Shown in pieces: positions 1 to 5,980 of a stretch of DNA of 7,246 nt. Both the position numbers and the translations under genes were made by a program. How positions within the stretch are numbered: position 1 is the stretch's first letter; each line of letters begins with the position of its first letter. The DNA lies in the NCBI GenBank assembly GCA_031284195.1, contig JAITAI010000259.1, forward strand, positions 1 through 7,246, given 5' to 3'. This DNA is from Treponema sp. (GTDB taxonomy: Bacteria; Spirochaetota; Spirochaetia; Treponematales; Breznakiellaceae). The notes beneath the pieces were generated by a model that worked only from the letters and a program-made list of their open reading frames with translations, was not told the origin of the DNA and searched no databases.

Positions 1-73
1 GTTTATCCTGGTTCTATCGTGAGTTTACTTTACACGCACCCTATTATGGTATACATTACTGTTCAGGATCAGT

Positions 74-844
74 ATGAGAAAGTGGATTTGTCTTTTTTTG
101 ATCTTCTCCTTGTGCGGTACTGCTATGGCCGATAAGATCGGCCTCAGCCTTGGCCTCTATGGGGATGGTTTCTACCTGTGGGATATGGATTGGCAGGATT
201 ATTTTCTTACCCCCTTGATTGAATACGATCATTCCTTTGGGAAGGTGGATCTGTATGTAAAGGGGGAATATACCTTCTGCCTGAGCACCTTTCCTCAATT
301 CTTTTTTTCTGAAGAAAAAATTGCGGTTCATCTGCCTCTGGGTTCTATTTCGGAGTTTCAATTCAGGCTTCAAAATGAAGATGAGCTTCTCTTTAACCCG
401 GAAGAGAACAATGGCCGAGGCAGCGGTACGGTAAAGCCTGAACTAAGCTACGGCCTGTTTCTCCCTCCAGGGGATGTTTCCCTGGCCTTGGGTTTTCCCT
501 GGACGTATAAGTTGTGGGGTAGGGTGGATACGCTTTTCGGCCTGGATCTCACGGCGACCTATAGTACCCCGTTCTGGTTAGGGTTCAAGGTGGCTGCCCA
601 TTTCATCCTCGCCCCGGATGCGGTGGTTGATGGTATGGAGGCGGCCATCAACTTGCTGCAGGATCAATTTTACGCGGAACTAGCCTTCAACGTAAAAGAA
701 TCTTTTGGGTATTTCAGTCTGACCCCGGAATTTGATTACTTCTTTAATTCCTTCACCTTCTGGGCCAGTGTGGAATTCGGGGATATAGGCTATGGTCATA
801 CCTTGTCCATTTCCCCTGCTCTAGGGGTAAAATATCGTTTCTGA
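74..844 (+). CDS. Secreted outer-membrane beta-barrel candidate, function unknown
   Basis: The 256-residue product starts with a clear signal peptide: Arg-Lys at 2-3, a hydrophobic core at about 4-16, and an AMA-D cleavage site after residue 19. The mature part has no other membrane helix. It is rich in aromatic residues and Gly with short alternating polar/hydrophobic stretches, and it ends in KYRF, a C-terminal Phe of the kind used as a sorting signal by Gram-negative outer-membrane barrels. From these features I infer a small barrel in the outer membrane; the cargo or ligand cannot be read. Cys14 lies in the signal peptide but has Leu before it, so a lipoprotein is unlikely. The start is supported by AGGA at 65-68, five bases before the ATG. 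A weak promoter may lie at 29-34 (TTTACA) and 50-55 (TATACA), but its 15-bp spacer is short. No domain was recognised. Confidence 0.8.
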   Translation: MRKWICLFLIFSLCGTAMADKIGLSLGLYGDGFYLWDMDWQDYFLTPLIEYDHSFGKVDLYVKGEYTFCLSTFPQFFFSEEKIAVHLPLGSISEFQFRLQNEDELLFNPEENNGRGSGTVKPELSYGLFLPPGDVSLALGFPWTYKLWGRVDTLFGLDLTATYSTPFWLGFKVAAHFILAPDAVVDGMEAAINLLQDQFYAELAFNVKESFGYFSLTPEFDYFFNSFTFWASVEFGDIGYGHTLSISPALGVKYRF

Positions 845-1096
845 CTGAATCAGCCTCCTGGTGATGCTGAAGGCTGCAAGTATCAGGATTTCTGTATTTC
901 TTTTATGAACAAGAAAGGTCCAGGGCTTATATCGATTAAAGGGGATTTTTATACCCCAACCCTGCCTGATCCGGAAAACCGGAACTTCCTTCCTTCCATC
1001 ATTTGGGTTCTGCTGAGAGGATGATCCGCTCCTACTGTTTCTGGGATCCAAGGGGTCTGTTTTTTAGTATGGTCAAAGCAGCGGCACCCCGCAGCC
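845..1096. other. Intergenic spacer between barrel gene and cobU
   Basis: No convincing gene was found. Small inverted repeats are present: CAGCCT at 851-856 with AGGCTG at 871-876, CAGGG at 921-925 with CCCTG at 960-964 enclosing GGGG/CCCC, and TCCGG-AAAA-CCGGA at 970-983. None is followed by a T-run, so a terminator for the barrel gene is not evident. A 39-codon open frame (905-1024) starts at ATG but has AGGA 16 bases away, too far to act as its ribosome site. Confidence 0.5.
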
Positions 1097-1125
1097 TTGA
1101 CACCTGCCGGGGAATTCCGCACAAT
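1097..1125 (+). promoter_or_regulatory. Sigma-70-type promoter for cobU-cbiR
   Basis: A perfect TTGACA (1097-1102) is followed after exactly 17 bp by CACAAT (1120-1125), which matches TATAAT at four of six positions including the key A at position 2 and T at position 6. Transcription would begin around 1131-1134, essentially on the cobU ATG. This leaves no room for a leader or riboswitch. The motif match is seen directly; activity is inferred. Confidence 0.55.
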
Positions 1126-1133
1126 CAAAAATC

Positions 1134-1631
1134 ATGATCATCTTTATTACCGGAGGAGTCAAAGCAGGAAAATCCAGCCGCGCCCTGGAATTGGTCAAAC
1201 AACTATGGAAATTCCCGGTTTCTTTCATCGCCACTGCTGAAGCCTTGGACGATGAAATGAAGCTCCGAATCCAGCGGCATCAGGAAGAGCGCTCTGCCCT
1301 GGGTACCTTTCTTACCATCGAAGAGCCTCTGGCCCTGGACCAGGCCATTGCCAAGGCCAGTACCCCGGTGATTGTGGACTGTATTCCCATGTGGATCAAT
1401 AACCTCATGTATTACCATCGGGAAGCGGATTTTCATCCCTTGCTGGATCGTTTCATCCGGGGTATGCAGAACGCTATTGTGGTGAGCAATGAAACAGGGC
1501 TGGGAAACATCCCTTTTGATGAAGCCACCCGCCGCTATAATCTGCTCTTAGCAGAAGCGAACCGGCGCATTGCCGCTGCCGCAGATAGGATGGAATTCAT
1601 GGTTTCAGGGATCCCCCTCAGGGTTAAATGA
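1134..1631 (+). CDS. cobU: Adenosylcobinamide kinase / adenosylcobinamide-phosphate guanylyltransferase
   Basis: CobU is a cytoplasmic bifunctional enzyme of late cobamide assembly and salvage. It phosphorylates adenosylcobinamide and then transfers GMP to give AdoCbi-GDP, the substrate of cobamide synthase. The 165-residue product is slightly shorter than the usual 170-180 but complete. Visible marks are the P-loop GGVKAGKSS (7-15), FIATAEALDDEM (31-42), RIQRH with the family's GMP-accepting His at about 49, a Walker-B-like VIVDC (79-83) followed by the typical W-x-N-N-L stretch, VVSNETGLG (116-124) and a C-terminal SGIPLRVK. The ATG at 1134 places the P-loop at the normal distance from the N-terminus, yet no Shine-Dalgarno sequence precedes it. 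The stop overlaps the next gene by 4 bp (ATGA). No B12 riboswitch was found upstream. The family call is secure. Confidence 0.95.
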   Translation: MIIFITGGVKAGKSSRALELVKQLWKFPVSFIATAEALDDEMKLRIQRHQEERSALGTFLTIEEPLALDQAIAKASTPVIVDCIPMWINNLMYYHREADFHPLLDRFIRGMQNAIVVSNETGLGNIPFDEATRRYNLLLAEANRRIAAAADRMEFMVSGIPLRVK

Positions 1632-2338
1632 TGCGTTTAGCGGTTCCTTCCTGGGTGATTCCCGGAACCTACCTGGAAAATCTCACCTTTCTCCAGAGAC
1701 AGTCTGCAATTAACGGGGTGGAGTTGCTGTTCTTCTTTTATGATGGGGAGACACAAAGGCTCCTCCACAAGGAATGGGGGGGCATCTGGGAACTACGAAG
1801 CCGTTTTAGCTTTACCGTTCACCTTCCCGAACCGTTGCTGCCCGTCCATGAGGAACTGGTGGAGCAACTCCTCCCCCTGACCGGGCATTACATCTTCCAT
1901 CCAGGACCTCCTGAAGATGCACAGGCCCTGGCTGGGCTCATCGCTTCCTGGGGGAACCGGTTTGACCGGGGAAAGAACCTCTTCCTGGTGGAGAATACCC
2001 TTCTCAGGAAGTTTGAGGCGTTTTTGGAGTATCTTCCCGATGAAGTGGGGATTTGCATGGATACAGGGCATCTACTCTTGGAAGGGAAGGAGCCGGGGGC
2101 TTTTTATAAGCGCTTTAATGAACGGATCCAGGAAATCCATCTCCATGGGCTTGATCATGAGAAAGCCCGGATAGATGGGAGACTCCCGGATCATCGGCCC
2201 TTACACCTGGAAGAACCGTGGTTTCAGGAAGTGGTTCCTTTACTGGCGGAGTTTACCGGGACGGTTAATCTGGAGGTTTTTTCTTGGGAAGAGGTACTGG
2301 AGAGTATTGGGGTCTTGCAAACAGTAGGCTTGCTATAA
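1628..2338 (+). CDS. cbiR: Cobamide-remodelling phosphodiesterase CbiR-like, xylose-isomerase/AP-endonuclease TIM barrel
   Basis: The 236-residue protein has the layout of the sugar-phosphate isomerase/endonuclease IV TIM-barrel superfamily, with likely metal or active-site residues at strand ends: H65 (TVHLPEP), H91 (IFHPGPPE), E122 (LVENT), D145 and H148 (MDTGHLL), H171/H173 (IHLHG), D188-H189, and E216 (LEVFSWEE). CbiR, characterised in Akkermansia muciniphila, belongs to this superfamily and removes the lower nucleotide loop of cobamides to release a cobinamide-type product. Direct coupling to cobU strongly supports that role over a sugar isomerase or DNA-repair role. Translation is coupled through ATGA. 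The start could be ATG 1628 or the adjacent ATG 1631; AGGG at 1620-1623 is better spaced (7 bases) for 1631. No signal peptide is seen, so it is probably cytoplasmic. The superfamily is certain from motifs; the specific function leans on context and family memory. Confidence 0.78.
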   Translation: MMRLAVPSWVIPGTYLENLTFLQRQSAINGVELLFFFYDGETQRLLHKEWGGIWELRSRFSFTVHLPEPLLPVHEELVEQLLPLTGHYIFHPGPPEDAQALAGLIASWGNRFDRGKNLFLVENTLLRKFEAFLEYLPDEVGICMDTGHLLLEGKEPGAFYKRFNERIQEIHLHGLDHEKARIDGRLPDHRPLHLEEPWFQEVVPLLAEFTGTVNLEVFSWEEVLESIGVLQTVGLL

Positions 2339-2342
2339 AGCC

Positions 2343-2387
2343 AGCAGAAGTTTGAAGGGGTGGACTAAGACCCTTGACGCTGCTTTA
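2343..2387 (+). terminator. Weak candidate terminator after cbiR
   Basis: AGCAG (2343-2347) can pair with CTGCT (2380-2384), and inside it AGGGGT (2356-2361) pairs with ACCCTT (2370-2375) including one G-U pair. The stem is followed only by TTTA, so intrinsic termination would be weak. It lies 5 bases past the cbiR stop, the expected place for the end of the cobU-cbiR transcript. Confidence 0.3.
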
Positions 2388-2483
2388 TGGAAGGAACATA
2401 CCGGTGGGGCGAAGACAGGTACTTTTTCAATTCCTGGGCCAGTTTCAAGATATGACATTTTTATAAAGCCTCTCTATATATAA

Positions 2484-2521
2484 GGGGAACCTCTAAAAAT
2501 TTCAGTTTTCAGAGGTTCCTT
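2484..2521. repeat. Strong inverted repeat / hairpin upstream of htrA
   Basis: GGAACCTCT (2486-2494) is perfectly complementary to AGAGGTTCC (2511-2519). AAAA (2495-2498) can extend the stem by pairing with TTTT (2506-2509) past one bulged C, and two outer G-U pairs are possible. The 3' flank is TTCAT on the + strand and the 5' flank is TATATATAAG, so neither strand has a good U-tract. It could be a dispersed intergenic repeat, a transcript-end structure, or a protein site; the sequence alone does not decide. Confidence 0.65.
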
Positions 2522-2603
2522 CATGGTATAGGTGTTCACCGGGAACCGGAAAGCAGTCTCGGCGGCCAAAAGAGAAGGCTTCCTGTATTTTGGGGCTGTA
2601 ACT

Positions 2604-2657
2604 ATTACAAAAAAAAGATATTATTAAATATAAAGGAACCGATTAGCGATTCCTTTA
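2604..2657 (+). promoter_or_regulatory. Putative htrA promoter with overlapping palindromic operator
   Basis: A possible -35 ATTACA (2604-2609) and -10 TATAAA (2629-2634) are separated by 19 bp, within an A/T-rich tract. TAAAGGAA (2631-2638) is the exact inverse of TTCCTTTA (2650-2657). A further CG/CG pair inside gives an imperfect 10-bp palindrome centred at about 2644, over the expected start point. Such placement is typical of a repressor site or a 5' hairpin. The inverted repeat is seen directly; promoter and operator roles are inferred. Confidence 0.4.
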
Positions 2658-2689
2658 CCATAATCACAGGAGCAATCTTTTCTATAAAT

Positions 2690-2694
2690 AGGAG
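2690..2694 (+). promoter_or_regulatory. Ribosome-binding site deciding the htrA start
   Basis: AGGAG at 2690-2694 lies only 3 bases before ATG 2698 but 9 bases before ATG 2704. The wider spacing is closer to normal, so ATG 2704 is preferred, giving 502 rather than 504 residues. Confidence 0.55.
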
Positions 2695-2703
2695 ACTATG
2701 CTT

Positions 2704-4212
2704 ATGAATCTAGTACAAAAATTATCATCTAAAAATTTCTTTATCTTTAATCTAGTACTCATCGGGGTTATTTTCGGGTTCTCCATGGCGTTCCTTTCAT
2801 TTTCATGTTCAACTCCCAAGGCTAAAAAAATCGCCCAAGCTCAAGAAAGTCCAGGAACCATCCCCCGGGATGCCCTGCAGGTAGCCGAAGGACTGCAAAG
2901 CGCTTTCAGATCCGTGGCAAATAAGGTACTTCCTTCAGTGGTAGAGCTTAAAACCGTTTCCATCCGGCGGCAGCAGATCCCCAATTTCAACGGTATCCCC
3001 TGGGAATTTTTCTTCGGGCCTCAGGACGGCAATTCAGATGGACAAGGTCAGGAACGGGAATACCGGTCTCAGGGGCTTGGTTCAGGGATCATCGTCCGCA
3101 AGAACCTGGATACCTATTATGTATTGACCAATAACCATGTGGTAGGGGATGTCAACGAAATTGTGGTGGTTACCAATGATGCCAAGGAATATCCCGCGAC
3201 CTTGGTGGGAAAAGATGAGCGCAAGGACCTGGCCATGGTGTCCTTCAAGACCAGCGATACCCATCCTCTGGCGGAATTGGGAGATTCCGATACGGTCAAG
3301 GTGGGGGATTGGGCCATTGCCGTGGGAAACCCCTTGGGGTTCATGTCATCGGTAACCATGGGTATTGTGAGTGCCGTAGGCCGTACCGGCGGACCGGGGA
3401 ATAATATTAATGATTTCATCCAGACCGATGCGTCCATCAATCAGGGTAATTCGGGAGGAGCCTTGGTGAATATCCGGGGAGAGGTCATCGGAATCAATAC
3501 CTGGATAGCCAGTAATAGCTCTGGAGGCGGTTCCGTAGGACTGGGTTTTGCCATTCCGATCAATAACGCCAAGCGCTCCATTGATGAATTTATCAGTTCC
3601 GGGCAGATCAGTTACGGCTGGCTGGGGGTTTCCCTCACCGACCCTGACCGGGATATGATGCAGGCCCTGAAACTTGAGGGGAAACGAGGGGCCTTGGCCA
3701 CCCAGGTATTCTTGGGTTCTCCCGCGGATAAAGGGGGTATACGGCCTGGAGACTTCATCACCCATGTGAATGGTAAGGAAGCCCGCGGGATGAACCCCCT
3801 CACCATGATGGTTGGGGACATTAAACCCGGGGAACAGGCGCAATTCACCGTCATCCGGGATGGGGCATCCCGGGATTTCCAAGTTCGTATTGAAGTACGG
3901 ACCGATACGGTGGCTGCGGATAATAAAAAGCTCTGGCCTGGGGTATTTATCGTCCCTCTTTCAGATGTTATCAAGGATAATTTGAAACTCGACAGGAATG
4001 CCCAGGGTCTGTATGTAGCCCAGGTTATCCCGGAGACCCCTGCAGCTATTATCGGGTTACAGCGAGGGGACCGGATCACGGGTATTAACGGGGAGCCGGT
4101 GAAGGATTTAGCTTCTTTCTACAAAAACTTACGGGAAAAGACCGATAGAGAACTGTGGTTTAATTTCATCCGGGGAGATACTACCCTGGAGACCCTAAAG
4201 TTTAAACGTTAA
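2704..4212 (+). CDS. htrA: HtrA/DegP-family periplasmic serine protease (Do-like), two PDZ domains
   Basis: This is an envelope-quality-control protease and chaperone acting in the periplasm on misfolded proteins. Numbered from ATG 2698, the protein has an N-terminal hydrophobic segment at about 14-34, probably a signal anchor, and a low-complexity linker. The chymotrypsin-like domain (about 65-300) has the catalytic triad H147 (TNNHVVGD), D177 (ERKDLAMV) and S252 (NQGNSGGAL). Two PDZ domains follow at about 306-400 and 412-500, with YGWLGV and the SPADKGGIRPGD and TPAAIIGLQRGD segments. Length is normal for the family. Cys37 follows the hydrophobic segment (SFSC) and could be lipidated under the relaxed spirochaetal lipobox, though Ser at -3 argues against it. 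A palindrome overlaps its likely promoter. A macrodomain gene begins 10 bp after the stop, so the two are probably co-transcribed. Confidence 0.96.
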   Translation: MNLVQKLSSKNFFIFNLVLIGVIFGFSMAFLSFSCSTPKAKKIAQAQESPGTIPRDALQVAEGLQSAFRSVANKVLPSVVELKTVSIRRQQIPNFNGIPWEFFFGPQDGNSDGQGQEREYRSQGLGSGIIVRKNLDTYYVLTNNHVVGDVNEIVVVTNDAKEYPATLVGKDERKDLAMVSFKTSDTHPLAELGDSDTVKVGDWAIAVGNPLGFMSSVTMGIVSAVGRTGGPGNNINDFIQTDASINQGNSGGALVNIRGEVIGINTWIASNSSGGGSVGLGFAIPINNAKRSIDEFISSGQISYGWLGVSLTDPDRDMMQALKLEGKRGALATQVFLGSPADKGGIRPGDFITHVNGKEARGMNPLTMMVGDIKPGEQAQFTVIRDGASRDFQVRIEVRTDTVAADNKKLWPGVFIVPLSDVIKDNLKLDRNAQGLYVAQVIPETPAAIIGLQRGDRITGINGEPVKDLASFYKNLREKTDRELWFNFIRGDTTLETLKFKR

Positions 4213-4222
4213 AGAGGGAAGT

Positions 4223-4759
4223 ATGGCTGTTTTGGAACTTCTGAAGGGTGATATTACCTGCTTAGAAGTGGATGCTATCGTGAATGCTGCTAACTCAACG
4301 CTTCTGGGAGGAGGCGGTGTGGATGGGGCTATTCACCGGGCTGCAGGGCCTGAGCTTTTAGCAGCATGTCAGAAGATCGTCGAGCGCCGGAAGAACCACC
4401 CCGCAGGGGCTTGTCCTACAGGGGAAGCGGTGATCACCGGACCAGGGCAGCTCCCCTGTAAAAAGGTGATCCATACCGTAGGCCCCATCTGGCACGGAGG
4501 TACCCAGAGTGAACCGAATCTTCTAGCGTCCTGTTACCGGAACAGCCTCATCTTGGCCCAGGAAGCAGGACTGGAAAGTATTGCCTTTCCCAACATCAGT
4601 ACCGGAGTCTATGGGTACCCCAAGGCTGCTGCCGCAGAGATTGCTATTAAAACGGTCAAAACAAGCCTTTCTAAAACTCCGGGGATCAAGCAGGTTATTT
4701 TTGTCTGTTATGACCAGGAAAACTACGGGATATATAAGCGTTTGGCCGGCCTTTGGTAA
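4223..4759 (+). CDS. Macrodomain protein, probable O-acetyl-ADP-ribose deacetylase / ADP-ribosyl hydrolase (MacroD/YmdB type)
   Basis: The 178 residues are almost entirely one macrodomain, which binds ADP-ribose and in this subfamily hydrolyses O-acetyl-ADP-ribose or removes ADP-ribose from acidic side chains. Seen directly are GDIT (9-12), the NAANSTLLGGGGVDGAIHRA segment (21-40) with N21, N24 and D34, the CPTGEA loop (64-69), HTVGPIW (84-90), and the phosphate-binding ISTGVYGYP (125-133). These match MacroD/YmdB rather than the non-catalytic histone-type macrodomains. There is no signal peptide, so it is cytoplasmic. GAGGG at 4214-4218 stands 4 bases before the ATG and 10 bp separate it from htrA, indicating one transcript. 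The link to an envelope protease is not explained by known pathways; shared stress induction is a guess. Confidence 0.93.
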   Translation: MAVLELLKGDITCLEVDAIVNAANSTLLGGGGVDGAIHRAAGPELLAACQKIVERRKNHPAGACPTGEAVITGPGQLPCKKVIHTVGPIWHGGTQSEPNLLASCYRNSLILAQEAGLESIAFPNISTGVYGYPKAAAAEIAIKTVKTSLSKTPGIKQVIFVCYDQENYGIYKRLAGLW

Positions 4760-4795
4760 GTTCCAGGCCCTGCCTTGAAGGAGATAAACCCATAG

Positions 4796-4838
4796 AAAAA
4801 TTGAGGAAGAGCAGGCGATCCCCTGCTCTTCCTCAATA
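4796..4838 (-). terminator. Strong intrinsic terminator between convergent operons; U-tract for the leftward transcript
   Basis: Positions 4800-4815 and 4822-4837 form a perfect 16-bp stem with a 6-base loop (CGATCC). On the - strand the stem is followed by a run of five T (complement of AAAAA at 4796-4800), a textbook intrinsic terminator for the DUF167-end operon. On the + strand the stem is followed by AATAATG, without a U-tract, although the hairpin may still stop or stabilise the htrA-macrodomain transcript. Confidence 0.85.
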
Positions 4839-4952
4839 ATGAGCGGAAATCCTTCGTAAAGAGTCCAGGTCCGCGGGTTTTGTGCAACCTAGAGTATCTT
4901 TCAAGGAACCGCTCCATAGCAGACTCCCTATGCTCGTGGAGCCTTGGGTGGG
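4838..4952. other. Untranslated tail of the leftward operon
   Basis: About 115 bases lie between the DUF167 stop and the terminator. The only structure noted is GCTCCA (4911-4916) with TGGAGC (4937-4942), a 6-bp stem with a 20-base loop. No small gene is convincing here; the 64-codon leftward frame across this stretch runs through the terminator hairpin. Confidence 0.4.
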
Positions 4953-5273
4953 TTATTCACGCATCCCCGTGGGCTCTGGATGTATCAAGGCTTCTAGTTT
5001 TTTCTTTACAGAAAGGGGAAGGCTTAGGGTCTTGAGCCGTGATTTCTCCCCAGAACAAAGGCTCACTGCTTTGCGGGAACAGCCTAGCAGCTTTGCCAAG
5101 AATGTACAAAGCTCGACGTTGGCTTTGCCATCCTCCGGGGTTGCGGCAATTTTAACCCGTAGCCGGCCTGCACTGAGGTTCAGTATCTGGGATTGTGGGG
5201 CCCCGGGCAGGGCCTTAATATCCAGGTACAGGAGATTCCCAGAAACACGGATACAGGATTCCCGAGGGCACAC
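4953..5273 (-). CDS. DUF167 / YggU-family small protein
   Basis: The 106-residue product has the family core LYLDIKALPGAPQSQI (15-30), GRLRVKI (36-42), PEDGKANVELCTFLAKLLG (46-64) and SGEKSRLK (74-81), all matching the DUF167/YggU fold, whose biochemical role is not established. The family is usually about 75-100 residues, so this copy has a slightly long N-terminus and a short basic tail. The start is GTG, two bases after the stop of the upstream gene and without a good Shine-Dalgarno, so translation is probably coupled to that gene. It is the last gene of the leftward rhomboid operon; the terminator follows 115 bp later. Confidence 0.88.
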   Translation of the reverse strand: MCPRESCIRVSGNLLYLDIKALPGAPQSQILNLSAGRLRVKIAATPEDGKANVELCTFLAKLLGCSRKAVSLCSGEKSRLKTLSLPLSVKKKLEALIHPEPTGMRE

Positions 5274-5275
5274 CC

Positions 5276-5968
5276 TTAGTAAGCCCCGAAAGGGATGATC
5301 TCTTTGATTTCCACTCTAAACCGGGCGCTTGTAGTCCATTGCCCTGCATCCATCCAATAGGTAGGGAAACTAGCCAAACCAATATAGCCGCGCGCTTCCT
5401 TGGGACGGTTACGTTCACTCCCCCGGAGCATAGCCCGTACTGCTGCCCGGGCTGCATCTTCGAGGGTGGTCTTTTTAATTGAAAGCCCCTCCGCTGCTTC
5501 TACCGGATCTCCCAATGGCCCGTGCCCTATACCCTGGGCGGTCTGTATTTTGCCGGATTTCCAGAGTCCCATACGCCGCTTTTGAGCTTCATTAAGCCGG
5601 TAATCAGTCCACAGGTACAGCCGCATATCCCTAACCTGGGCATCAGTAACAAAAAGCCCTGGGTCTCCAAAGGGGATGGTTCCCACAAGGGAAAGTTCAA
5701 AAGCTTCTGCGATACCTCTGGCCCGTTCACCAATAGCATAGTCAAAGGACCAGCCGTAAATCATCGCGGAATACATCAAGGCCGATTCTTCCAAGGCCCT
5801 CCGGTACGCGGATTCGGCGTCCAGAGGATAGACCACATCCACATACTTACCATACACCGGTTCCAGATCAACCCGGACCTCTCCCCGTAATACTTCTTGG
5901 GAAAACAGGCTCAAAACACTGAGGGGCAGCATAATAAACGTAGCGCTTATTCTATTCAGCCTAAGCAA
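5276..5968 (-). CDS. Secreted protein of unknown function (treponeme-like conserved hypothetical)
   Basis: The 230-residue product begins with a signal peptide: basic residues at 3 and 6, a hydrophobic core at 9-22, and likely cleavage after LFS (23). There is no second membrane segment, so the mature protein is probably periplasmic or loosely membrane-attached. I recognise no enzyme motif. Conserved-looking blocks are YPLDAESAYRRALEE (47-61), MIYGWSFDYAIGERARGIAE (69-88), DMRLYLWTDYRL (114-125), and DAARAAVRAMLRGSERNRPK (171-190), mixing alpha-helical and aromatic-rich segments. The start codon is TTG, supported by GAGGAG (5982-5977), 8 bases upstream and overlapping the rhomboid stop. Position between rhomboid and DUF167, with 12-bp and 2-bp gaps, indicates one operon. 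Being a membrane-protease substrate or partner is only a guess. Confidence 0.82.
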   Translation of the reverse strand: MLRLNRISATFIMLPLSVLSLFSQEVLRGEVRVDLEPVYGKYVDVVYPLDAESAYRRALEESALMYSAMIYGWSFDYAIGERARGIAEAFELSLVGTIPFGDPGLFVTDAQVRDMRLYLWTDYRLNEAQKRRMGLWKSGKIQTAQGIGHGPLGDPVEAAEGLSIKKTTLEDAARAAVRAMLRGSERNRPKEARGYIGLASFPTYWMDAGQWTTSARFRVEIKEIIPFGAY

Positions 5969-5980
5969 TGGGTATACTCC

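Larger units (their letters stand above)
2339..2603. other. Intergenic spacer between cbiR and htrA, with possible gene remnant
   Basis: No complete gene is visible. A 22-codon open frame at 2387-2455 encodes YRWGEDRYFFNSWASF before a stop. This faintly resembles the N-terminus of YhcC-type radical SAM proteins, which begin with a W-G-x-x-R-Y segment, so it may be a truncated remnant; there is no ribosome site. The rest holds a weak hairpin after cbiR and a strong hairpin at 2484-2521, listed separately. Confidence 0.3.

Noticed and set aside
821..1051. 76-codon leftward frame between barrel gene and cobU
   Set aside because: It has no Shine-Dalgarno or known domain and overlaps the end of the barrel gene.
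1081..1133. Cobalamin riboswitch upstream of cobU
   Set aside because: CACCTGCC at 1101-1108 recalls the 3' conserved part of the B12 element, but the B12 box and the upstream conserved blocks are missing, and the stretch is better explained as a TTGACA-17-CACAAT promoter.
3082..4079. Several long antisense frames inside htrA (up to 178 codons)
   Set aside because: They lie wholly opposite a well-conserved protease gene and show no recognisable family, signal or ribosome site.
4882..5298. 138-codon rightward frame opposite DUF167
   Set aside because: The leftward strand encodes a clear DUF167 protein in a coupled operon; the rightward frame is Arg/Ser-rich, typical of an antisense shadow.
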